A stretch of 64,000 nucleotides of DNA from contig NZ_OY762999.1 in assembly GCF_963666665.1 (NCBI RefSeq), positions 3,630,001 to 3,694,000 on the forward strand, written 5' to 3'. A program made the translations under genes and the position numbers. Positions 50,696-58,201 of this stretch are shown one piece after another. The notes beneath the pieces were generated by a model that was not told the DNA's origin, did not search any database, and saw only the letters and a list, made by a program, of their open reading frames with translations. The DNA comes from Maridesulfovibrio sp. GTDB lineage: Bacteria > Desulfobacterota > Desulfovibrionia > Desulfovibrionales > Desulfovibrionaceae. Numbering within the stretch: position 1 is the first letter of the stretch; every line of letters begins with the position of its first letter.

Positions 50696-52242
50696 TTGCT
50701 TACTTTCCTCACCCTTATCCTGATGAAATTTTATACAGCCTTCTTGCAAGGTTCAGGCGTCATACGTGCGAGCGAAGTTATAAGCGAGCCTGTCGGGCTT
50801 TATTTGCCAAAAAAGATGTAACTGCTTCGGTGTATTTTCAAAGCCATATTCGACAGTTGCATCAGCGTATCAAGCATTTGTTCCCGTATTCAGAACAAGA
50901 TCTTGTTCACAACCACACCTTCCTACCATTTTTTACGGCCTATACGACTCCTGAAGTGGCTCAGAGGGCCTATGAATCATCCCTGAATAATCGAGGCGGA
51001 GCGTTAAATGTTCTCCTTGGTACTGCTGCAAATTCGGTTGAGTTGCCGGGTGTGTTGAAATTTTGTCCTGCATGTCTGGATTCTGATTTCGCGAGATACG
51101 GTGAGACTTATTGGCGTCGATTGCATCAATTGCCGGGAGTCTTGGGCTGCCATGAGCATATTCTTCCTTTACACGAGAGTCTGGTTGCAGTGACTCAAAG
51201 GAATCGTCATGCGTTTATTGCCGCAACGAGGCGTAATTGCAGAGTAGGCAAGGATTTCAGGCTGTCTGTTTATGAAAACGATCCTAATGTCTTTGATGAC
51301 ATAGCCCGTGCCTACCAAAGGATTGTTGCTGATGAAATTCGTACCGAGCCCCACGAGAAACGAACAGCAAGATATTTTGCCCTCCTCAAGAAGAAAGGCT
51401 TTATAAAGGGGCGCGACTCTGTTTCTCAGGAGAAGCTATTTGACTCCTTTTCGAGTTATTACCCCAGTGAGTTGTTGGAAATCCTATTTTCCACTGTTGA
51501 TATTTCGAATGATTCCTGCTGGCTGAAGGCTATTTCAAGGAAGCACAGAAAGTCTTTTTCTCCAGTGCGGCATTTCTTATTTAGTCAATTTCTGAATGCC
51601 CTGCCTGACGCACGGAAAAAGAAATTGCCCAAGATATGTGTGTATCCAAAGTATGTCCCTCCCCATCAGCAACGGAAAACGAATCGAGAGATGTGGCTAA
51701 TGCTGCAGGACGCAAATTCAGGTTTTTCGAAAACTCAGCTAAGAAAGCTGAATCCCAAACTTTATACGTGGCTGTACCGACACGACAAACAATGGCTTAG
51801 TGAGAATTCTCCTGCCCTGCTTCAAAGCCAAGGCAGTCCCGGACATGTGAATTGGGAGCGGCGTGACACGGAAATGCTTAAAGCTGTTCGACAAGCTGTA
51901 ATTGATATTCATATGGAGATTCCTCTTCGTAGAGTTACCATATCGCGGATTGGAAAGAGGCTGGGATGCTTGGCAAATTTAGAGCATAAGTTGGATTATT
52001 ACCCTCGGACCAAAGCGTTTTTAAAGGAACGGTTGGAATCTGTTGAAAATTTTCAAGTACGGCGCATTTTTCATATTGCACGCACAGAGTATTGTGCCGG
52101 CCGCAGGTCAAAAGATTGGGAAATTGTTCGTCTGGCCGGTCTGAAAACTCCGGTTAAGCCTGACTTGGAGAAGGCTGTTTCATTAGCACTCAAAACCTAT
52201 TCGGATGGATTTATATGCAGAGAACCACTTTTAAATATTTAA
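50692..52242 (+). CDS. tnsD: Target selector TnsD/TniQ
   Basis: A 516-residue TniQ-family protein. It starts MIAYFPHPYPDEILYSLLAR, the standard TniQ opening. A zinc finger has Cys125, Cys128, Cys153 and His156 (FCPACLD, then GCHEHILPL). The C-terminal half (about 240-516) holds HTH-like repeats with basic residues for DNA binding. TnsD binds the glmS 3' end and directs insertion to attTn7, so its presence next to glmS fits. It overlaps tnsE by 28 bp. The actual insertion lies 253 bp after glmS, not the usual 25 bp. Confidence 0.92.
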   Translation: MIAYFPHPYPDEILYSLLARFRRHTCERSYKRACRALFAKKDVTASVYFQSHIRQLHQRIKHLFPYSEQDLVHNHTFLPFFTAYTTPEVAQRAYESSLNNRGGALNVLLGTAANSVELPGVLKFCPACLDSDFARYGETYWRRLHQLPGVLGCHEHILPLHESLVAVTQRNRHAFIAATRRNCRVGKDFRLSVYENDPNVFDDIARAYQRIVADEIRTEPHEKRTARYFALLKKKGFIKGRDSVSQEKLFDSFSSYYPSELLEILFSTVDISNDSCWLKAISRKHRKSFSPVRHFLFSQFLNALPDARKKKLPKICVYPKYVPPHQQRKTNREMWLMLQDANSGFSKTQLRKLNPKLYTWLYRHDKQWLSENSPALLQSQGSPGHVNWERRDTEMLKAVRQAVIDIHMEIPLRRVTISRIGKRLGCLANLEHKLDYYPRTKAFLKERLESVENFQVRRIFHIARTEYCAGRRSKDWEIVRLAGLKTPVKPDLEKAVSLALKTYSDGFICREPLLNI

Positions 52243-53882
52243 AAGACCGGGGGGAAGTTCGAGTCTACTGGTATGGTGATACCTTTGTCTTAAACAGTGG
52301 CGGATTTATAAATATTGGATTTCTTGATGTTGTTGCGGATAAAATTTTCTTTGAAAAAGTTCCTTTCGCCGAGATCATTGTCCATAGGCTTGGTCAGACG
52401 TATCTGAATGGGAAGGTGTCAACGCCTTCGAATAAAGCGGCTTTTGAACATAAAAATGTTACGATTCCTGACCTTTCATTTGTCGAAATCTCAAATACAG
52501 TGGATGCTGTCGGTACAGAAATTCATTTGTTTTACGAGAGTGAATTCATGCGTCAGAAGGTTTTGATATATCGGGTCGATGGTGTTGAGTATATAATTCC
52601 CGCTGTCGAGTTGATCCGTGCTCTTTTTCTGCATCATAAAGTCTTGTGCGAAGCCCTTATGCAGCCGTCAGGGATAGATAGACTTTATCAGCGTCCTTTA
52701 TCCTGTGATAGTCCTCTGTTTGAACTCAACTTTACAAAATTAATTCCTACTAGTTTGGTGAATGATGATTTTGCAGAATTTTTAGCTTGGATTGTTGCGA
52801 CCCCCCAGATTTTGAACTCATGGAATTCAATTTATGCAGATGTAATGAAGCAACGAATCGGACGTTCCCAAGGCTGGGGTGTTCAGCTTTGCTTATCTCT
52901 TCCGCAGATAATTGATTGCAAATTGAATCTCCGCGGCATCTCATGCGGTAATAAATTTATTGTGTCCGAGATTGAGTCTATTGGTGGCTTGGAGTATTTC
53001 TTTAAAGAGTTAGTGTATAGGCATCCATCAATTAAAGAAGTTACTGATGTGACATCCGGAAAAGGGCGCGTGGCTGGCTCCCGGTCCGGTGGCGGCACGG
53101 AGTTTATTATTGGAGTTGATGAGCCTCCTTCCGCAGGAGGGCCTGAAGGAATTCTTCGTTCGCCTAAGACTTTTGCTGCGTTCAAGAATAGGGCAAAGAT
53201 CCGTAAAGATTACTTTGAGTCTACGACTTCTAGCAGAAGTAATAGTGAAGGCGGTAAGCCGGCCAGTGGCGGTCCTGACCAAGGCAATGACAAAACTTCG
53301 AAAATTAAAAAAGTTAGTTCTGGAAGATCTCGCGCTTATGCGAGCAGTAAGCTTAAGTCAATTGAGTATAAGGGGCTTGAAGTGTGTCATGATCTTCCTG
53401 ACAACGCTTTGCAAGATTTTACTGATGCTGTGGCGTTGATGCCAATGATGTCCAGAGATTTAGATGTTTCGCACTCTACAGTGTTTTTACCGAGAGGAAG
53501 AAATTTCTCCTTCGCGGGCACTCGGCGCAGGCTGTGCGGTGTTGTTGAGCTTAAGAAGGAAGGTAAACGGCCTGTTTATATTCTGGAGCCGGAGCGAACC
53601 GGCGGAAAAGCCCTTAAAACGATTTTATTTACTCCGCTACAGGATGATGTCCAAACTGGTGCCGAAGAGGTTTTAATAGACCTTTTACGTCGAATCGCGG
53701 CCTTCTCAGGGCGAGTCAATGATGACGATATTAAGCGTTTGTCTGGATCGTGGAAGATTGTTCGACTGGCGCATTGCCGGAGACATGACAATGCCGCAAA
53801 TCAGAATAAGGATTCTTTGCCCAAAAGATGGGCGGCGCGGCTGGTTGGGACTGCTGTGAAGATGTGGGGAACCGATCTCTAA
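52215..53882 (+). CDS. tnsE: Target selector TnsE
   Basis: A 555-residue protein at the place and of the size of TnsE in Tn7 (538 residues). The C-terminal domain has SRDLDVSHSTVFLPRGRNFSF cut here as SRDLDVSHSTVFLPRGR, then GTRRRLCGVVELKKE, the DNA-binding fold typical of TnsE. A low-complexity linker rich in Ser, Gly and Lys (about 330-400) separates it from the N-terminal domain. TnsE directs insertion into discontinuously replicated DNA and mobile plasmids by contact with the sliding clamp. It gives the element a second target pathway, which could explain its off-site position. Confidence 0.87.
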   Translation: MQRTTFKYLKDRGEVRVYWYGDTFVLNSGGFINIGFLDVVADKIFFEKVPFAEIIVHRLGQTYLNGKVSTPSNKAAFEHKNVTIPDLSFVEISNTVDAVGTEIHLFYESEFMRQKVLIYRVDGVEYIIPAVELIRALFLHHKVLCEALMQPSGIDRLYQRPLSCDSPLFELNFTKLIPTSLVNDDFAEFLAWIVATPQILNSWNSIYADVMKQRIGRSQGWGVQLCLSLPQIIDCKLNLRGISCGNKFIVSEIESIGGLEYFFKELVYRHPSIKEVTDVTSGKGRVAGSRSGGGTEFIIGVDEPPSAGGPEGILRSPKTFAAFKNRAKIRKDYFESTTSSRSNSEGGKPASGGPDQGNDKTSKIKKVSSGRSRAYASSKLKSIEYKGLEVCHDLPDNALQDFTDAVALMPMMSRDLDVSHSTVFLPRGRNFSFAGTRRRLCGVVELKKEGKRPVYILEPERTGGKALKTILFTPLQDDVQTGAEEVLIDLLRRIAAFSGRVNDDDIKRLSGSWKIVRLAHCRRHDNAANQNKDSLPKRWAARLVGTAVKMWGTDL

Positions 53883-53980
53883 GTTCCTTTGTGTCTCGTA
53901 GAATTTGCCATAGTGCTCTATAAACGAGTGCGGTGGATTTATTTGCGTGTTTATTGGGCCTTCTCAAGGGGAGAAAGTTA

Positions 53981-54631
53981 ATGAATGATGAACTCAGTCT
54001 TTTAGAACAGGCAAAAGAATATTTGAAAAAAGAAGAGTTTGTTAAAGCTTATGAAGTCCTTTCAAAGTGTGCTTTGAAGGAAGCTAAAATAAAAGCTTTT
54101 TTTTGGCTTAATGGCTTGTTTGAACAAAGAAAAGGGATTCCCGATGATCCAGAAGGAGCTTTTGAATATTATTCTTTTGCTGAAAATTTTAAGCATAAAT
54201 ATGCAACATATGAATTGGGTATAAAGTATCTTAATGGAAATGGGTGTCAGCAAAATTATGTAATTGCATATAAGAAAATTAAAACGGCCGCTGAGAATAA
54301 TTATATTCAAGCTTATTATAAGCTTGGTAGTTTGTACTATGAAGGCCTTGGTACGCCAAAGAACTATGAACTTGCGGTAAAATGGTTCCTACAATCTCTC
54401 GAAAGTGGGCATATAGAGAGTGTCATACCTCTTTTTCAGCTTTATCGTAAAAATATATGTACGGTTGCTGATGGTGTTTATCTTTACAAGTACTTGAATA
54501 TTGCTGCTGCCGTTGGTGTGGAGGAAGCAGCTTCTAGTCGAACCGAGCTCGAACTTAAATTGACTCCAGAAGAAATAGTTGAAGCTCAACGGGTAAGTCT
54601 GAAAGAGTGGGATGATGAAATTTTTAAGTAA
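53981..54631 (+). CDS. Sel1-repeat protein, probable transposon cargo
   Basis: A 216-residue protein from ATG 53981, preceded by GGGGAG. It is built of Sel1/TPR-like helical pairs such as AYYKLGSLYYEGLGTPKNYE and LAVKWFLQSLESGHIES, about four to five repeats. It has no signal peptide, so it is cytoplasmic. It lies 98 bp after tnsE in the same orientation and its codons are AT-richer than the tns genes. Sel1 proteins are adaptors for protein contacts; the partner is unknown. Confidence 0.8.
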   Translation: MNDELSLLEQAKEYLKKEEFVKAYEVLSKCALKEAKIKAFFWLNGLFEQRKGIPDDPEGAFEYYSFAENFKHKYATYELGIKYLNGNGCQQNYVIAYKKIKTAAENNYIQAYYKLGSLYYEGLGTPKNYELAVKWFLQSLESGHIESVIPLFQLYRKNICTVADGVYLYKYLNIAAAVGVEEAASSRTELELKLTPEEIVEAQRVSLKEWDDEIFK

Positions 54632-54685
54632 TGGATTCTATGCTGCTAACAGAATAATTATATGCTTGTGACTGTATTTTAGTAG

Positions 54686-55615
54686 CTAAATTTGGCCGGG
54701 AATAGTGAATATAGATTTGTGTTCTCCAATGCAGCGTCCAAGAGTTAGGGCTTGGTAATAATTGCAGAAAATTTCAATGGAAAAATCATAAACTTGTCCG
54801 TTAGTATTTTCGATTTGTATTATTCCTTCTCCAATAATTTGTTGCCGTCTGTATGAGCAGCAGCTTTCTATCTGCTTGTATATGTTTATTATGTCTGCAG
54901 AAAATTCGTCTGCAAAAGATTGTGATTGGATGAAATATTCACAAGGAGCACTTGGATCAATTGGGGATTTAGGATAGTATGGATGTTCTGAAATCATTCC
55001 GAACATTTTACTTTCAGTATGTGTACATTCGATAAAACGCCAAAAAGTTGTAGTAATTGAGTTGTTATAAAGGTTGTGTAGGTCTAAAATACTTTTAAAT
55101 CGTGTGTCATAGTCATTGGCTGCAGACTCAAAGTGTTTTCCCAGAAATAGTAATCTTCCTGCTCCATAATTAGCTTCAGCTTCGATTTGAGCGTGGCAAG
55201 CGTTTGAAAGTGTATATTTGTCATCTCCAAGTAGTATGTCTGTGTGCCATGGAATTATTTCATGAGCTATTTCATGGGCTTCGTTCCAGCGGTGTTTTAT
55301 CTTATGTAAATCGCCATCGATATATATCCTTTTTTGTTCAGGAATATATAGTGCTTTGAGATCAAAGTTACGTATTGCATTCCAAAGCGAGTCAGGGTGT
55401 TGAAGAATTTGTTTACCCGCAACCGTTAAGCGGTTGATAACCTCCGAAAGCAAACCATCATCATTGTTTGTGTAGTACTGTTTATCTAAGTTGAGCAAAT
55501 CTAATACAGTAGATAAATCTAAAGGAGGCTCAGGATTACCAAGCCCCCTTAGAATTTTGTGAACACTTTTATCTATATCTGATATCGTATTTGCGTCCAA
55601 GATAATATTTTTCAT
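54686..55615 (-). CDS. ImmA/IrrE-family metallopeptidase-like protein
   Basis: A 309-residue protein with HEIAHE at residues 114-119, the zinc-binding HExxH of the ImmA/IrrE (M78) group, followed by IEAEANYGAGRLLF with the third acidic ligand. The region before it (RWNEAHEIAHE) is also typical. Such peptidases cleave HTH repressors or antitoxins. The XRE protein gene lies immediately upstream (9 bp), so it is the probable substrate. The C-terminal 130 residues are of unknown type. Composition is AT-rich. Confidence 0.82.
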   Translation of the reverse strand: MKNIILDANTISDIDKSVHKILRGLGNPEPPLDLSTVLDLLNLDKQYYTNNDDGLLSEVINRLTVAGKQILQHPDSLWNAIRNFDLKALYIPEQKRIYIDGDLHKIKHRWNEAHEIAHEIIPWHTDILLGDDKYTLSNACHAQIEAEANYGAGRLLFLGKHFESAANDYDTRFKSILDLHNLYNNSITTTFWRFIECTHTESKMFGMISEHPYYPKSPIDPSAPCEYFIQSQSFADEFSADIINIYKQIESCCSYRRQQIIGEGIIQIENTNGQVYDFSIEIFCNYYQALTLGRCIGEHKSIFTIPGQI

Positions 55616-55624
55616 ACAGTGACG

Positions 55625-56110
55625 TTATTCTTTTTCAGATAATACAGCAACAAAAGTTTCTAATATTTCGATTTCTTCGGAGGATAGTTTTTTTAAAGGT
55701 TCAGAACTAGCAGCAAATGCTAAAGCTTTTTCTTCAATTCTTTTTTCTCTTTTTTCTGTTAAACCTGCAAGTTGCAATAGTTTTGTTATATTTAAATTGA
55801 AAAAATTGGCTAATGTATAAACTGTCCGTGGTGTTGGAATGCAACATGCGTTTATTTCAATGTTTTTAAGTTCTTTTAAATCTATATTGGCTTTTCTTGC
55901 TAGATCTTCATAGGAAAGGTTGTTTTTTTGTCTTAGCTGAAATATTAATTTGCCAAAAGCAACCCTCGCACCATCATATTGCGTAGTGGAGCAAGAATTG
56001 TATTCGCAATTTGTATGTCGTAAAGAGAGATCGCTACCAGCATTTATGTTGTAGCCGTACTCTTCTCTAGCCTTCCTAATGCACCATTCTTTTGAAAAAT
56101 TTAATAGCAT
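55625..56110 (-). CDS. XRE-family HTH regulator
   Basis: Start ATG 56110 has AAGGAG 5 nt upstream; the frame is open 7 codons further. The 161-residue product has an HTH (about 55-110): FQLRQKNNLSYEDLARKAN, then LKNIEI, TVYTLANFFNLNITKLLQLA. A cysteine-rich N-terminal stretch (HTNCEYNSCSTT) precedes it. It forms a pair with the ImmA-like gene downstream, as in ICE and phage repressor/protease switches and some toxin-antitoxin systems. It is followed on the same operon by the GNAT gene upstream (10 bp gap). Confidence 0.82.
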   Translation of the reverse strand: MLLNFSKEWCIRKAREEYGYNINAGSDLSLRHTNCEYNSCSTTQYDGARVAFGKLIFQLRQKNNLSYEDLARKANIDLKELKNIEINACCIPTPRTVYTLANFFNLNITKLLQLAGLTEKREKRIEEKALAFAASSEPLKKLSSEEIEILETFVAVLSEKE

Positions 56111-56120
56111 AAGTCTCTCC

Positions 56121-56735
56121 TTAAGCAGCAAAAGCCTTGGCTTCTTTGGGGGTCATTTCAAAATAACGCAACCCTTGATATGAAGGGTCGTTACCTAAGT
56201 CCACCATTCTTGCTTTACGGTAAAAGTCTTCTGCTTGGGGTAGCGAGTGTAACCCTATCCGACCTTTATATCCTTCATGCACACTTACCTGAATGGCTGT
56301 ATTTAGAAAGATAGATCCAATTCCAGAGTATTTTCCAGGAGGCATAAAGCCTTTAATGTTCCAAGGGGCCGTTTCAATATAGTCTACATATATTAACGGT
56401 TTACCCTTTTGACTTTCAAGCCTGGCGGAATGAATTGATTTGGTTATGACCATTAGTCCTTCTGTTCTACCTTCACATACAATTGAGTATCCAGAGCATG
56501 CAAGAAAACTATTCGCGTGATTAGCTTTTTTGTCCCAGTCCCAGTGAAGTGAACCAGGGATACTTTTATGGAGCTGAGACTCCTGGCTAGCTTTGAGTCC
56601 ATCCTTTTTGGCTGGTATCCAAAATTTTTTCCAGTCGGCAATTTGTTCTTTGCCGATTGTGCATAGTAGTTCCGCGTCAACAGGTTTGTCGGTAGGAATG
56701 TGAAGAAGTGAAATTGGGAAGGTTTGATTGGTCAT
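56121..56735 (-). CDS. GNAT-fold acetyltransferase-like protein
   Basis: A 204-residue protein. The C-terminal half has GNAT features: YVDYIETAPWN, GIGSIFLNTAIQVSVHEGY (acetyl-CoA-binding helix after a short G-x-G turn) and GLHSLPQAEDFYRKARMVD. The N-terminal half is helical with many Lys/Trp. It overlaps the RHH gene by 4 bp. RHH+GNAT pairs include toxin-antitoxin systems of the TacAT type, though those toxins are shorter (about 170 residues), so the toxin role is only a hypothesis. Confidence 0.72.
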   Translation of the reverse strand: MTNQTFPISLLHIPTDKPVDAELLCTIGKEQIADWKKFWIPAKKDGLKASQESQLHKSIPGSLHWDWDKKANHANSFLACSGYSIVCEGRTEGLMVITKSIHSARLESQKGKPLIYVDYIETAPWNIKGFMPPGKYSGIGSIFLNTAIQVSVHEGYKGRIGLHSLPQAEDFYRKARMVDLGNDPSYQGLRYFEMTPKEAKAFAA

Positions 56736-56944
56736 ATGAAAATTAGCTCCGCTTTTTCTTCTTTTTCTTCATCTTCAAAATATATTTTATGGCCTTGCTC
56801 TAGCCGTGTGTCCATCAGTTGATAGAAACGCAAGGCCATTCTCAGAACAGCTGTCTTACTCAATTCTTTTTTAGCTGACAGGGCTTCCAGGGCCTGCATC
56901 TCTTCAGGGGTCAGATTTAATGTCATTGTTTTTTTGGCTGCCAT
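56732..56944 (-). CDS. Ribbon-helix-helix DNA-binding protein
   Basis: A 70-residue protein beginning MAAKKTMTLNLTPEEMQALE, with a short N-terminal beta strand and two helices (KTAVLRMALRFYQLMDTRL). This fits the MetJ/Arc RHH fold. The C-terminal acidic tail (EDEEKEEKAELIFI) could bind a partner. GGAGGAG precedes the ATG. It is the first gene of a four-gene minus operon (RHH-GNAT-XRE-ImmA) and lies 177 bp from the divergent ubiquitin-like operon. It is probably an autoregulator that also binds the inverted repeats between the two operons. Confidence 0.78.
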   Translation of the reverse strand: MAAKKTMTLNLTPEEMQALEALSAKKELSKTAVLRMALRFYQLMDTRLEQGHKIYFEDEEKEEKAELIFI

Positions 56945-56962
56945 ATCTCCTCCTTATTCTCA

Positions 56963-57044
56963 TTTATAACTCTTTTAGCCAGTTTGTCAATTTATAAGAA
57001 TCAAAAAAAAAGCTATTGACTAGCTAAAAAATAGCTATTATTTA
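56963..57044. promoter_or_regulatory. Divergent promoters with inverted-repeat operator
   Basis: Minus strand: TTGACA (56985-56990) and TATAAA (56963-56968), spacer 16 bp, for the RHH operon. Plus strand: TTGACT (57016-57021) and TATTTA (57039-57044), spacer 17 bp, for the ubiquitin-like operon. TAGCTA repeated as an inverted pair around AAAAA fills the plus-strand spacer (57021-57037), and a GGCTA-like half occurs in the minus-strand spacer. This is a good operator candidate for the RHH protein. Confidence 0.7.
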
Positions 57045-57076
57045 AATCTTAAAAATGGAAAAAATATTTATAACCT

Positions 57077-57115
57077 GCGGCAGTCTGCCGCGAAAAATCC
57101 CTTTTAGGGAAGGAG
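57077..57115 (+). promoter_or_regulatory. Leader hairpins of the ubiquitin-like operon
   Basis: Hairpin one is GCGGCA-gtc-TGCCGC (57077-57091). A small second one, TCCC-ttttA-GGGA (57098-57110), ends against the ribosome site AGGAG (57111-57115), 6 nt before ATG 57122. The pair may regulate translation or stabilise the RNA. Confidence 0.55.
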
Positions 57116-57121
57116 TGCACT

Positions 57122-57799
57122 ATGCACGATGAAGATTACAGCTTTGTTATTGATGGTACTGAATTCGCTATCGATGACCCCAAAGTCACTGGCCGCCAGC
57201 TTCTTGAGGTTGCTGGGAAGTTCCCTGTTGATGAATTTCTTATCTTTCAGTTTCTGAAGAGCGGACAGCTTGAAGAGCTCCGCTTAGACGAAAAAGTTGA
57301 TCTGAGTGAAAATGACACTGAAGAGTTCTTTTGTTTCAAAAGCTCAGAATCTTATCGGTTTACAGTCAACGGAAGGCGATTTGAGTGGGGAGATGCATCG
57401 ATTGCGGCCGGGATGGTTTTAAGGTTGGCAAAAGTTGCCCCTGATGCTGCGAGCCTGTGGCTTGAGGTTCGTGGCTGTGAGCCTGACAGGCTGATTAGCC
57501 TTGAAGAGTCCGTTGCCCTTGATCCTACCGGGATTGAACGCCTTTATACTTCCGAGAAAGATCCCGTTGTTGAGTATAAAATTAAAGTTAACGGTAAAGA
57601 GTTCTCAGTCACTACGGATCAGCTTACAGGGCGGGAAATTTTAGAGCTCGCAAGTTTGACTCCTGCAGAGAACTATACATTGCGGTTGAAAATTTCTGGT
57701 GAAAGGCCGCGGAAAGTAAGACTTGATGAAGAGGTTGATCTTACAAAGCCCGGTGTTGAAAAGTTTAAAGCTCTTCCGCGAGATCAGACAGAGGGATAA
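57122..57799 (+). CDS. Three-domain ubiquitin-like (multi-ubiquitin) protein
   Basis: A 225-residue protein made of three tandem beta-grasp domains (about 5-72, 76-148, 150-225). Each starts with a strand like FVIDGTEFAI, FTVNGRRFEW or IKVNGKEFSV, then a helix with TGRQLLEVAG, AAGMVLRLAK or TGREILELAS, and ends around a VDLS/VALD/VDLT turn. It belongs to the multi-ubiquitin family known from bacterial operons with E1, E2 and JAB proteins. Its last residue is glycine (QTEG), so it may need no C-terminal trimming to expose a conjugating end. It is the first gene of a four-gene operon. Confidence 0.87.
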   Translation: MHDEDYSFVIDGTEFAIDDPKVTGRQLLEVAGKFPVDEFLIFQFLKSGQLEELRLDEKVDLSENDTEEFFCFKSSESYRFTVNGRRFEWGDASIAAGMVLRLAKVAPDAASLWLEVRGCEPDRLISLEESVALDPTGIERLYTSEKDPVVEYKIKVNGKEFSVTTDQLTGREILELASLTPAENYTLRLKISGERPRKVRLDEEVDLTKPGVEKFKALPRDQTEG

Positions 57800-57801
57800 T
57801 C

Positions 57802-58200
57802 ATGGATATGAGAGTAGATTTTGAATTGCTGGAAGTAGATAAACTGTTTTTGAATGAATATGGCCTCCCGTGGGAGGCCATAAACGACGGATCGTCATGG
57901 ATTTTAATTCATAATTTCCCGACAGGTTCAGGATACAACCATAGCCACGTTATAGCTGCCGTCAGAATGGAAACTGGTTATCCCAATGCACAGTTGGACA
58001 TGGTGTATTTTTATCCCCCTTTGGCTAGAGTTGATGGTGTTGCAATCAATGCGACACAGGTAACGCAAGAAATTGACGGCAAAGGTTATCAGCGGTGGTC
58101 TCGACACAGAACTGGTCAGAATCCTTGGCGGCCCGGTGTTGATAATTTGGAAAGTCATGTGACTCTTGTCGAAGATTGGCTTGAAAGGGAGTTTGAATAA
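57802..58200 (+). CDS. E2-like protein of the prokaryotic E2 family E type, lacking cysteine
   Basis: A 132-residue alpha/beta protein starting 2 bp after the ubiquitin-like gene. It has FNLLE-type start, GSSWILIHNFPTGSGY, VRMETGYPNAQLDMVYFYPP (the strand and PP turn of the UBC fold) and a C-terminal WLEREFE helix. This matches the E2-like proteins (Prok-E2 E) of multi-ubiquitin operons. It contains no cysteine at all, so it cannot carry a thioester. It may be an inactive scaffold E2, or transfer by another nucleophile (Ser, Thr or His). The operon position supports the call more than sequence alone. Confidence 0.72.
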   Translation: MDMRVDFELLEVDKLFLNEYGLPWEAINDGSSWILIHNFPTGSGYNHSHVIAAVRMETGYPNAQLDMVYFYPPLARVDGVAINATQVTQEIDGKGYQRWSRHRTGQNPWRPGVDNLESHVTLVEDWLEREFE

Positions 58201-58201
58201 G

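Noticed and set aside
56121..56944. Firm call of a TacAT-type toxin-antitoxin pair
   Set aside because: The RHH and GNAT folds fit, but the GNAT protein is longer than typical toxins and is in a four-gene operon. It is kept as a hypothesis only.
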